Positions 32,545 through 44,700 of a stretch of 64,000 bases of DNA are shown here, in pieces; position 1 is the first letter of the stretch, and each line of letters begins with the position of its first letter. The stretch comes from Embiotoca jacksoni (lineage: Eukaryota > Chordata > Actinopteri > Embiotocidae), in contig JAKOON010000017.1 of assembly GCA_022577435.1 (NCBI GenBank), positions 1,359,501-1,423,500 of the forward strand, given 5' to 3'. The position numbers and the translations under genes were made by a program. The notes beneath the pieces were generated by a model. It did not search any database. It was given only the letters and a program-made list of their open reading frames with translations, and had not been told where the DNA came from.

Positions 32545-34349
32545 CAGGAGAAAGTGGGAGATAGAAAAGTGGAAATGGGTTTTGGATCTACAGAGGCTGT
32601 GTGAATATGGCCCAGAGAGGCTAAGCAATAAACACACCCAGAGTTTAAATGGTTTTTTTAGAAAAAAAGGAAAAGAAAAACAGCTTTTATATCACAGCAG
32701 GAGAAAAAGGACCATTCGTCATTAGTCCCTGCTCTGCGTTTGTCTCTTTCATCCCTCACTCTCCCTCTGTAGCACGTCTCCGTTCATCCATCCATCCCAA
32801 CAGAATACAGCCATTTTCTTGACAATAATAAAGCGTCTCAACTCAGTGTCAGACAGTGAAGTAATGTTATACAAATGCCACTAGGGGGTTACCTGTACTG
32901 AGAAGTGATGCAGCAGTCCACGGGAGAAAAAGAAAAAGTTTTAAAACGTCTGATGAGATAAGAATAAGAAAAGAAGTTCAGGATGCACATGATGCCGAAA
33001 CTATATTTGGGAGTACACGACCTACTTGTTCACGGAGGAGAGCTGTGAGCTATGACAGTCTGTTTACCTGTCATTTAGAAAACGTTCAGCGGTCGCTCGA
33101 TACTGACGTACGGTCAATACCATCGACAGGCTTAATAAGAAGTCGAGACAGACAGCCTAATCATGAAATCAATAGTCTCTCTCTGTGCGACTGAAGAAGG
33201 ACAACAGCTTCCACCATTCTTATCAAGCTGTCATTACTGACGAGGGCCGTGTTTTAAAGCATCAGGTCGACCGTCATGAACAGTTGTTACATAACATGCA
33301 GGAAACAGCTTTCTTTCTCACAGCCGCACACAGAGGCGACCACGCTCTCACACTCCAAACTGTGCACCTGCCACTTGTTTCACTTGATAATGAATACGAA
33401 ACATGCAAAGTGAGGTCCTAAAACAAACTCATCTTTTAACCGTGCTGTCCTCCTAAAAAATATCACAAGCAGTTATTGCATCATTCATTTATCTATTCAT
33501 AATCAACTCTTAACTGAATCCTTCCTGCAAACAGAAACAGAGTGATCATCCAATCATATCTTAACGACCTTGATGGAGCTGACAAACTTCAGATTCCTCC
33601 ATGTTTAAGCTGTGTGCAAAGAATAATACTTCTTTTAAAGAGTATGAGGAGTTTAACTTACAGTACTGTGTGTAGTTACATTAAAAACCCTGTTGAACCC
33701 AAGCATGCCCACTCTGTAGTGTTTCCTAACTGTGTGTATACCATTCCTGGATGCCACTGTGTCAGAGTGTACGTACTAACATTATGTTTTTACGGTTCAA
33801 TCTTGCTCTAATTGGGGAAGTTTCTGTTTCAGCCACAGCAACGTTGTGTTTGCCAAACGCTTCTCCTTTCTCTTGTGACATTGTTTTATTATTTCTAATT
33901 TCATGCTTGGATATGAGATTTCTGTGTGAAATTAACATTTTATTAATGTTTATGAATGCGGCTGCAACACCTTCTGTTGCACTGTTTCAACCAGTAACAC
34001 GCTCCCTCACAACAAAACTGCGCTCCTGCCGTTAACATTCAGACCCAGTGCAATCAAACAGTCACTCCTACAGGCACATGGAGATGCGGTTGCACTTCCT
34101 TCGATCCTGCTCTTATCTCATCTCTGCTGCAGTCAAAAGTCCTCTGCTATAAGCTGTGAGTGAGGATATTGACTGGGTAACAATTATAGTAGGTGGCTCA
34201 GCCTAAGAAGAGGCCTGCTGCTGGCTGTGAAGACGTTCAATGGTTTGCCCGCTGCTCTCCCCTCAGGCGTGGTGCTGAGCCAAGAGACAGCTGGCAGAAA
34301 CCTCTGTTAACGCGCCCATCTTCATAATTAAGACTTAAGGGGGGTAGGG

Positions 34350-34418
<69 letters not shown>
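34350..34418. repeat. (TG)n microsatellite
   Basis: About 34 uninterrupted TG units, followed directly by the G-rich stretch at 34418-34471. Confidence 0.98.
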
Positions 34419-34420
<2 letters not shown>

Positions 34421-34471
34421 AAGGGGTAAGGGGGTAGGTGGGTGGGTGGGGGGGGGGACTGGAGGAGATTA
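34418..34471 (+). other. G-rich, potential G-quadruplex tract
   Basis: Runs of three to ten G separated by short loops (ggg aagggg taaggggg taggtgggtggg and a G10). It meets the simple four-G-run pattern for quadruplex formation. Confidence 0.6.
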
Positions 34472-34801
34472 CAAGGGGGGAGTCAAAAGCAGAGAGAGAC
34501 AGACATTTCCTCTTGAAGTTTCAAGAGGAATAATATGTGTGTTTGAATAGCACGGAAAAATCTAAAGTGTCAGTGTAAGAGTTTTTATTTCTGTGTTGGC
34601 GAGAAAGGCTGACACCTTTCAAAGACCAGTCCAGTCCCAGAAGGTGTGCCAAAAACAAACTGTTGACTGAAGACACAGACAGCTCAGAGGGTGACCATCA
34701 CCATCACAAAACAAACAGACCCTTTTATGTGGGGCTCTTTTACGTTAAACAATATCTTTCAACCCATTTGACCAGTAAGATCGTTAGTTCCTACCCTCAA
34801 A

Positions 34802-34960
34802 CCATAGACTGTATATAAAATTGGACCTAACCTCCAGGTCTGAAAAGTTCAGTCAATTCGTAAGTGCCTTAAACTGCAATACCACCAAGACGTCATCTGA
34901 CCTGTGTCACTTCTCTCGGTCATGTCTGTGCGACCACCACGACAAAGGATCCCCATTGAC
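34802..34960 (+). repeat. 'catagactgtatata' family copy
   Basis: Begins accatagactgtatataaaa and continues with 'ccaggtctgaaaagt', 'gtcaattcgtaagtgcctt' and 'aaactgcaatacc', collinear with the copies at 13745 and 40994. Confidence 0.7.
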
Positions 34961-36487
34961 TTTCAATTGGCATTGTTTCCGAGGTAGCGGCAGGTACTTT
35001 CCACACATTATGTGCCACCACCACGTAATGCAGTGGTAAAATGTACTACTCATTTCATGTGAAATCAAAGCTCATTTGATGACAGGACACCACATTGTTG
35101 TTATTCATATGACTGTTCGAGGTCGCTTAACTTTAAAACATAAACGTCGCCGTGATAAACTGCTGCACAAAAGACCAAAGGGGGTCGTATTTTTTGAAGA
35201 GGACGGTCTCTTTACTTTTGGCTTTTCAAACTTATGATCAAAGACAGAACATTATCAGTGGCAAGTTCACTCATATCGACTCATTAAGGAAGATTTACAT
35301 AAATCTGTGGCGTTTTTGTGGCAGGCTTTATAATCTCTGTAGTGATAAATGACAGAAGAAGATTCAGTTCAACATGCAATCCTTTTTTTTTTTAATCCTT
35401 TTTAAATCTCATCACAGACCAATTCGTTAGTTTCATTTCTTCACTGGTTGTCTAATTTTGTTGAATTTGATCCACATTTGTCCCCTCAGAATCTGTTTTC
35501 TGGCCTGAATTCAGTCCCTCATCACTTCATCACATAATTTGTTTTTAGTCCTGTCACACAGCTGAACCTTTACACAACTGTAATTACACTGTCTCTGGTT
35601 GTCAGCTTTGATTTGATTTACTGTGAGAAGGGCTTTTGTCTGACCTTTTATTCATCCACCCATGGTCAATCCATTTTCCAGGAAAGACAGAAAAAAAAGA
35701 CGTTTGTGTCAGCCTGACATCTACAGAGCGACGGGGCTTTGACGGCTGTGACAGTTCTCTGGGCCTCCCGTCCGTCACCCGATACCTTCCACCGGCTGTC
35801 CATCAACGTGACCCTTCCCTTGTCATCACAGCTCTGTGGTTCTGCAGATAATGCAACTTGTTAATTAGGCATGCGGTAGATTAATTAAACTGATACAGAG
35901 TGTTGTCATTGCCAAGGTGAGAAGAGACAAACAAAGGCAGCGAATTAATGCGATTCTCTTACCTCGTGACTTAATATAACCTGATCCCACTTCAGTGCTC
36001 TTGTTAAAAGATACGTGAGCGGCTGCTGAAAAACCCTGAGTGTACTCTTTCTCCAATAAAGAGCAGGTTAAACTGCATTTACCTCTAGGTGTGCTTATCA
36101 TCCACTTCCTTTCTGTTGTAAAAAAAAAAATAAAAAAAAATGGAGTGACAAAGATGGATGAGAGGTACTAAAGTACGGAGGTGGGGAAGATGGAGAGACG
36201 TAAAGTATGAAAGTGCTGGAGTCAGTGTTTGGGACATAATCCCAGAAGCTCCAACTTCAAGTGCTGGCTTTAAAAAAACAGCAATTTAACCGGGCAGTAA
36301 AGTGGAAGGAAAAGAGAGCAAAGTGCTTGTTCTATCCGTCTCAATCCTCTCTTTAAAGCGGTACACGTAAGCTAAGGTGTAAACAGCTGGGAGACTCTGT
36401 CTGCCCCAGAAATGGCAAGCCTTAATCTCTGCTGACCCTTTCTATCCTCATCCAGTAGGACCTCAGCCACCGTCAATGTCCTCAGTT

Positions 36488-36489
<2 letters not shown>

Positions 36490-36519
<30 letters not shown>
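36490..36519. repeat. (CA)n microsatellite
   Basis: About 15 CA units. Confidence 0.95.
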
Positions 36520-36524
<5 letters not shown>

Positions 36525-38584
36525 GCCCACGAACACACACTCAGCGAGAGCTCAATGTCTCAATCCCTTCATACCTTGTGTGCTCAGCTTTGATTCATGG
36601 TTTCGCAGGCATCAGCTTTAGACTCAGCTAGTTGTCATGTCTGCTCTCCACAACATGTCCAACACATCGGGCTTTAGAGGGGCTGTTAAATCAGCAAAGC
36701 ACTTTACACACTGCACAAAATGTCCAACTGAAGTCACTTAACCTTTAAAATATTTATAACCGCTATATTCACGATGGATCAAATGATGTGTCAACAACAA
36801 ACACAAAAAAAAAGCACCTGCCTCTGCATTTCCCATAACGCAACAGAGCATTTTAGCCTTTTTAAGCTCCGTTTTCAGCACAGGAAAACCTGATAAACGC
36901 AGTGAACATGACGTGCCCAGCAACCAATGGCAGACAGACCTTGAATACCATTTTCGAGGTGGCTGACATGAGACACACAGCTCCAATAAATACTCATGTT
37001 TCTCCATATCCAAAAATAAAACAAAAAAACTATTATTTTTTAACATCAATCTGGGAAAGAGTACTTTCCAAGATATAAGGTGGGTGTACCAGACTACTTG
37101 GTTAAGAATGAGAAAGTTTGTGCAAACACATAAGGTCGATTTTACCAAAATAAAACTACTTGGTTAAAGACAGATCGACTTCATTGTAAAACATGTGGGC
37201 AGAGACAGGATGTGAAACAAAGTCAAATACTTTTTACACCAAAATAAACACCTTGACCTTCAGCCTGGAGTGTTTTTGTAGTGCCATTTTCTAAGCACAA
37301 CTGCACGATGTCACAAAGGGAATAGTTAGTGATTGAAAATTAGACCAATGCTTTTGTTCTCCTCGAGAGGTCAGTCTCTTCAAGAATAATCAATAGCAAT
37401 AACAACTTAATAAAACGACTCATTACTAATGCAGAGATCTGCCATATTCTGTTTTAGTGAAAACTGCACTAAAAACAGCAGTAAAACTCCAAAATAAAAG
37501 AGGAACAGATAAGCGAGATGAGCTTCACCTGCTGCATCACCTTGATTCATTCACAGCACGCATTCCTACGGCAACAGAAATTATAAAGAGAGACAAAACA
37601 AACGTAAGACTGCTGAGCTGAGTTGAGACAAACTGACATCAAACGTTTAGATTAACCCTTGACAGTGACAGGAATGGATGTCTGACACAGCAGCAGCTGT
37701 TCGAGGTTGTTCAGCACTTCTGAAGAGTGACTGATGCGATGTCAGGTGATGAAACTGCTTTGAGATGGGATGTGTTTACCATTTTCCTCTGGGGGGGTTC
37801 AGCATCTGATCTAAAGTAACTGTCTCACACTGACAAGAATATACAACGCTAACAATCAAATAATTCAATTACAACTGCGTCTGATTCAAAGAAAATCAAT
37901 TAAATCGATTTCAGAATAACTCAATGCTGCTTTAAGTCAAGTACAATGTCTTACAAAGAGCAAACCAAAAGCAGCAGAGTCAAGAAGTAAACACTGAGTA
38001 TTTGTGAAAAAAAAACTGTTCAATAGACAAAAGGCTCAAGTCAACAACATGATGTCTTCCTTGACTCCTCTGATATTGATGCGGTATTTTCAATGATGTC
38101 ATCCCTATTTACAGTTTGTACTAAACCACTTCTCTCCGAAGAATGTTCGCTGTGGATCTCAAAGTTTTTTTTTTTTTTTTTTCAAAAACAGGTCAGCGTA
38201 GCCCCATGTTTCAGGTCATCGTTGAGCTCAAAGGTAGAGTAACTGGGTCGAGTAGGAAGGTAGGTGAGAGACACACAAGTTAAGACCAGAAAGTAAAACA
38301 GAGAACGGAAAGTAAAAAGAGTACAAAGGGGTTTGTTATTGTCCCGGTGACGCCTGGCAGCACTTTGGCAGGCCTCAGAGTTGACTATGATACAGGCTGA
38401 CTCGGAGAGCCAGGGGTGGACCTACGGGCAGGACAGTGTAGTGCAGGGACAGGGGGTCTTGGGGCAGAGAGTTTTGGGTTGTAATTGTGAAGTAGTGTTT
38501 GGGAAAACGGGGACGACGGGGACACAGGCAAGCTGCAGCTGGCAGCAGAGCAGAAAAGGAAAGGGGAGGTTATTTCTTTTTGGT

Positions 38585-38721
38585 TCAGAAGTGGGCGTGG
38601 TTGTGGCCCTGGCCCTGCTCTCCTCCGTGGTGGCCTCCCTCTCTGTGGCCGTGCCTCTTGTGCTTCCTGCGCTCCCTCCTGCCCTTGTGGTGGTGGCGCC
38701 GGTAACGGTGGGCTCGCCGGG
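38585..38721 (-). CDS. ncan: ncan last coding exon: His/Arg-rich tail
   Basis: 137 nt, acceptor tctcctcccag, stop TGA at 38587-38585. Joined to the Sushi exon the split codon is TCC (Ser), followed by RRAHRYRRHHHKG and a run of mixed Arg, Lys, His and Gly, ending in HAHF. It resembles the basic His-rich tail I recall for mammalian neurocan. The 3' UTR continues below 38584; I could not identify its poly(A) signal. Confidence 0.85.
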
Positions 38722-41700
38722 CTGGGAGGAGAGAAAGGGACGACTTATTAAAGAAAGTATGTCAAAGAAGGGATATGACAAAAGGCAAGAGTGGAAAAGT
38801 GACGTAAGAGTGGATATGAATCGCTGTCGAGCGGGACAGGTAGTCGCAGGGAGGTGAAACCGGGAAAGGGGATCAAAAAGCAGGAAGATCAAAACCACAT
38901 GTTCTCTGTAGATGGTTCAAGAGTCTCCAGCACACTGAGGGAATCTGTTATCTCACACTGAGTAGACTGGGCGCCTTTAGCAAGGGCACACTGAGCTAGC
39001 CACCCACTCATTCTCGCAGTATGAGCTTGTTCCTGGTGTGTACTGCCAAATTAGATTGCTCTGTCCCTTTCTGGGTTTGCCAACAAAGAAATGTCATCTG
39101 CAATGAATGATAACGACATTATAACTCTGGGCAATAAAAACAACTGTCCAAAGATAAAGAGTCATGAGCAAAGGAATCTTTATCACTTTGAACAGAAGCT
39201 ACATTATTTCAGTATTTCATCATTACTGTCACACTGTGAAAAGAGTGAAGTGAAATACAAGACTCAGTTTGTTGAATATTTATATATATCAACCCTTTAT
39301 GTGTCCTCTGAAGACGCAGGAAATTATGGTGAAAAGTTATGACATCTATTCTGTCTATTCTGTCAGTTAGACGCCCTTTAAAATCATATCAGAAAAAGTG
39401 ACAGTTATTTACAACATCAGAAAAAGAAATGTTTATTTAAAACTCAAAGCAGATGAGGTATATAAAAGCTGGGTAGTAAAAGGAACTGATTTTACATTAT
39501 GCACCTTGCTAAAATAAGAGCTTCTGCACTGACACTACAATGTCATCATTTCAGTCTAAAACAACTCTCTGAGCAGCAGCAATATTATTTTGTACGTGTG
39601 TTTTGCATGTGCTTCAGTGATATGGAGTATGACTGTAACTTTGGTTTCACTTTGGCTTTTACTTTTCAGCACACGTCTGTTGTATTGCATGAAGTGTCAA
39701 CCTGTTGTAGAAATTTATTTGGAAAACTCAGAAAGAAAAAAATTAAATCCCACCTCAAGCCTAAAACACTTCAAAGGAAACCCTACCACTTCTAAGCAGG
39801 CCCAGGGGATTTAATTCAGTCTGCAACCACAGTAATCTTTTTGCTTGCAATTATTAATAATGAGAGCAAGGACGGAAAGCCTGAATGCACATGGTGACAG
39901 CAGCTCCCGAGGGCAGTTATTGTAGGAGGTTCGGTCTTTTGGACTTTGTGGTGGTGAGCATGCTAAAAATAAGACAAATGGAAATGTAAAAAATGACCTA
40001 ACATGGAAATACAGCTTTAAGTCTTGTCATCTGCCCTCGCGGGCGGTGAAAACTCGGCCGTGTAAAAACTCACATTTTATGCAGATGATTTTAGGTCGGT
40101 CCCACTTGCCGTTGGCACGACACTTAGCGGTAGGGACATGGCGCTGCAGGAAGCCGTCAGCGCACTGGTAGCGCACCACGGAGTGGATGTCGTAGTGGGA
40201 ACGCTTCCGACCAATTAGGAAGGAATTATCCACAGTGGGAGGAGCTCCGCAAAGCACTGTAGAGGCAGAGATATACAAAATATGAATCAGGTTGTCTACT
40301 TCTGTTTATGAACATTTCCTGCTGTGTGACTGGTATATATTTAATGCAGGAAGTCCATGCATGATAATTATTTACACGTGAATTACCCTCATCAACGTGC
40401 TTCAATAAAACATTTCAGTGCCCCTAATGGTTACATTCAGTGTGTATCCGGATTTTAAGGACACACGCGCACATACTGTTGGATTATAACTTGGCTAAAA
40501 CATCTTAGAAAACCACTCACAGCACAAACATCAAAATGTGGATTAAGTGTCTGCAGGACAGTGTGTCTGTCCAAATCGACGACTGAGTGGGCGTCTGTCA
40601 AAGTAACATAGCATCTTAGACACACAAAGAGTGGAGGCACAATCAGAGAAATGTTTACACAAGCTGAGATGGAGAGAGGGCTGACACTCTGATCAGAGGC
40701 AGACTGACAAGATGGACAAGCCTCAGGGAAGCACTCACACGACTTCACCGGTATTTTAACTCTCCTGTCAGGGGGTGCCAGTCTCCTCCAGTGGAAGCAT
40801 CAAGTGAATGTGTTGGAACTCCTGGATGACATTCCTGCAGCTGAAGGCCAACCATCTCCTGCTTTTCAACATAACGTGCACCAATATCATGGAGACTTCA
40901 TTAACTTGGATATCCGTTTGGCATCAGGCTGTTAGCTGTTGCTAAAAGTTTGAGTATAGTGGTTCCAAAACCTTTTCATTTATCATGGGGAAAAACCATA
41001 GACTGTGTATAAAAATGAACATTGACTCCGGGGAAGAAAAGTTAAGCCAATGTGAAAGCACCTTAAAGTGCGATACTACTGAGGGCCACCTCTGGCTCTG
41101 GAGACTCCCATTCAAAAAGCGTCAACTTCATTTCACAATACAAAGTCAGTGTATTTTTTTTTCTCCATATTTTATAATCATTAGCTACATTTGCGCCTTT
41201 AGATATTAGGCCTCAAAGAGAGGTAGGTTTGTCTGATTTGATTGACATGCCTGGGGTGCAGGCAAGTTGCCAGTGTAGCTCGTCGGATGTTGGGTCCCCC
41301 TCACTCCTCCCCAACTTGGCCAAATGTGGTCACATCTGGCTCCAAAAAACAAGATGGCGACGGCCAGAATGGCAAACTCCAGGCTTCAAAATGGGAGTTA
41401 ACAAACTAATGGGGCACGTCAAATTGGGTTGCCACTTTGTACATTTCTTTATTATTTCTTGGCCAGGCAACTATTAAGTTATCACAATTATTAGCACACC
41501 AGTATACCCAACAGTTTACTTGATTTTAATAGTTTTGACAGCCAATAAAATCTACATTATTTTGTCAACTATTGGTTTGGAGTTTGGTAAACTACAGTAG
41601 CCTTAAGCCCTGATTTTAACAACATATTGCCATGACGATACCCAACCAATGCCAATGGATGAGTCAACCATCAACCTGACTCCGCTCTGAACTGAGGCCC

Positions 41701-44700
41701 AGCTCGAGGTCCTTTTGGACAGAAAACAAAGCTAATAGTCTGATGCGTTTACAATCCCTCTTAATTCCCTTGTCCTTGTCTTGAAAACTCTTAAATTCTC
41801 AAAAAGAGAAAGCAATGTCATTAACTCTGATGAAAGGTTTAATGCCACATTTACAGTTTAATGCGTTGTGGAAGGAAGGGGCAATATGCATTTGAGATGT
41901 TCACTGACTCGACACAAATAGAGGGCTAAAAGGTAGTTTGCCATTAACCTTCACCTATGTGCGCTACTGAATCATTTCTCACAGTAACAGCAAGCTAAGT
42001 AAGAATGTACTGAAGCAGGGAGAAAAGAAATTGTCATCAAACTCAGAAAAAACGAAAATGGAGCCATGATTACATGGGAGACGAACAAAAGGCCTTTTGT
42101 AAAACAAAGCCTAAAGGATGTGTACGGCTGCTAGCGAGGGAGGAATTTGGTTTCTTAGAAAAAGCCCTTAAAATGTCCTTTACAAAATACAGCAAAGACT
42201 CTTAACTTGAATTGTTAAAATACAAGTGAGGAGTTTTGGCAGACCACTTATGATGATTACATGATGAGAAGGGCTTACAGAAACTTGCCTTCACACTCTC
42301 CTGCTGAGTTTTCTTAGCTCAGTGTGTAGCTTTACTAATATTCAGAATATTGAATATACATTACTGTATATAAAGCAGTGTGCAGGTTGCATACGGATGA
42401 TGTGTTTATGTGTAGTGTAAACAGCAGGTTTCTAGAGATGTTATCTGTACCTTCGTGCCTGAGTGGCGAGGGTAAGTCAGTGTGTGATAATGAAACAGGG
42501 AGCTGCAGACAGAGATGCTGGTTCCTCTCAGCACTCCTTTACAGCCTCAATGCATCCGCACACCTACCAAAAATCATGTAAGAAGGAATCACAGAGACAT
42601 GAAAGTGTGCGCCTTTTCTGCAAAACACTACTGAGAGGGAGTCTCACATGGAAACAGTAGACATGGGAAATTCAGTCTTGTTTATCAAATAACAAACTGC
42701 AACACTTGTTTGTGTGAATATTGCTATTGACAGCTGCTGAGACCAACCGGGAGATGATGGTTTTGTTTTACAGTAGTACTGTTTATAAGACGGAAATACA
42801 ACACCGCCTTAAAGGACTGCCACAGACCGCAGTGTGTCTACGCCTACCCTCGCATTTGTTTTTTTCATTTCATCCTTGTTGAGTCTTGTGCATCCCATAG
42901 GTAGAGTGAAGTAATTAATAAAATAAAAGACATAAATCAGTTGTTGGATTTTTACTGACTTCATTGAAAGCATGAGGAACCAACAGCCCCTTTTCATAGC
43001 AAACATCATAAAAACAACTGGAAAAGGACAGGGGCCACCACTAATATTAATAATGTGCCTGCTGTGTCGCCAACATACACTTTAGGACCCCTGAACATTC
43101 ACACCTGAGACAACCACAGCCATTATTATAAGAATAGGCGAAGTGTGTGTTCAGATGTGTAAGCCTCGAATTTAACCCATCAAGGAAGGCATTTACGAGC
43201 ATCTCAGGTACCCTGCTGATAAAACGTGTTAATATTGCCATTTTGAGAAATATCCTTATTTGCAGTTTTGCCAAGAGATAAAAGAGAAGGTGGACACTTG
43301 GGGTTGTTAGCTTAGCTTAGCAACACAGGAAGCAGAGGAAAACTGATCCAGCACCGTTTTTACACAATGAGTTCAACATCACAAATAGTCCTTTTTTCAT
43401 TTATTATAGCTAACAAATTTTAAAAAAGGACATTCAGTGATTTTTGTTTTTTTGTGTGTGTGTGCGCTTTAGAGCCTAAACATGCTGTTGAAAATGCCAG
43501 CCTGGTTTTGAAGAGAGACGAGCTAATGGCTTCTCCTGGCTTACTTTATAACAGGCTACGCTAATTACTTAACTCTTTATTGCATAGACCAGAGGTTCCC
43601 ACACTTTTCAGACCATGTAACACCATGTACCAAATCAAATTTCCCAACCACCACTTTCAACTGCAGGTACCAACAATTTTCGACTGTGTCAAGCTCAATG
43701 TTGGCGTTGTGCCACGTCGGACGCGACGTGATGTCACCCTGCGTTGCTCGTCACAGCCAAACTATACTTTTAAAATATTTATGTGGTTGACAATATTTTT
43801 TTTTAAACATCATTGTAATGTAATAAGTATTGTCTGTGTTAAAAATGGAAGAAAATGACAATTTCTTTGACTTTGGCCAGTTGGAATGAATGGTTACTCC
43901 AATCAGCAACACTCTTTCAGTACCACCAGGTGGAGTGAAACACTTGACGAGAGAGCTCGTCGGTCCATTTTCCAAAATGCTGAATCTCTGCTGTAATTTC
44001 CCTCCACCTTTGAGGTGGTGAGCAGTGCAGTGCAGTGAGAGAGTAAACTCCTTGGAGGTCTGGTGGGCAGGTCACGGCCTTCTGCTGTGTCCCTGCCCGC
44101 GCCTCCCTGCGGAGGATGTAACTAGCTGTAGCAGAAAAGTCTACCAAATGACAAGGTCGGCCACTGTGGGGAGGTTTGTGGCGGGCTCAGGTGGTTGGTG
44201 AGGATGGCCTACATCTTCCCCTTACCTTCTCTTCTCTCTGTGACTGGCCAGATTCATAATCAGCTCTAAAAACAAGTCAAAACAAAGACTAATGGAAATA
44301 TGTCTTTTTTTTTTTCCCCACCGGAAATACACATATACAACTCCTTCACGCCAACGTGTCAATTCATATATTTTGAGAGGCTGGAGTACTTCACAAACAC
44401 ACCTCTCACACACAACTGCAAACATGCACACAAGCTAGTAATTGATACAGAAAATTATATTTTCCGCCTCTATTTGAAACGACATTTCAGAAATGGCAGG
44501 GTTATGTATATTGTACAATGATTACATTACACACAAATGGACACATGAATTGCTGAAGCTACTGACAACAGCCTACCATTTTCCAAAGCGCTCTGATTGT
44601 CTACTGACTATATCATGCAAAATTTGATTTCCTCTCTGTGTACATAATAACCCACCAAAAACAGCAGATTAATTTGATAATACTCACATGTGCTGTTTTA

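Larger units (their letters stand above)
28590..38380. other. convergent intergenic region, no gene seen
   Basis: It lies between the ends of hapln4 and ncan and probably includes the ncan 3' UTR at its right edge. It contains four dinucleotide tracts, two old repeats (31874-32075, 34802-34960), a T18 run near 38164-38182 and stretches of ordinary sequence at 30000-30800, 32700-34300 and 35000-36450 in which I recognise nothing. Confidence 0.55.

Noticed and set aside
38381..38898. 158-codon open frames on both strands
   Set aside because: They overlap the last ncan exon in other frames or in antisense. The exon itself is fixed by the acceptor, the split codon and the conserved basic tail.
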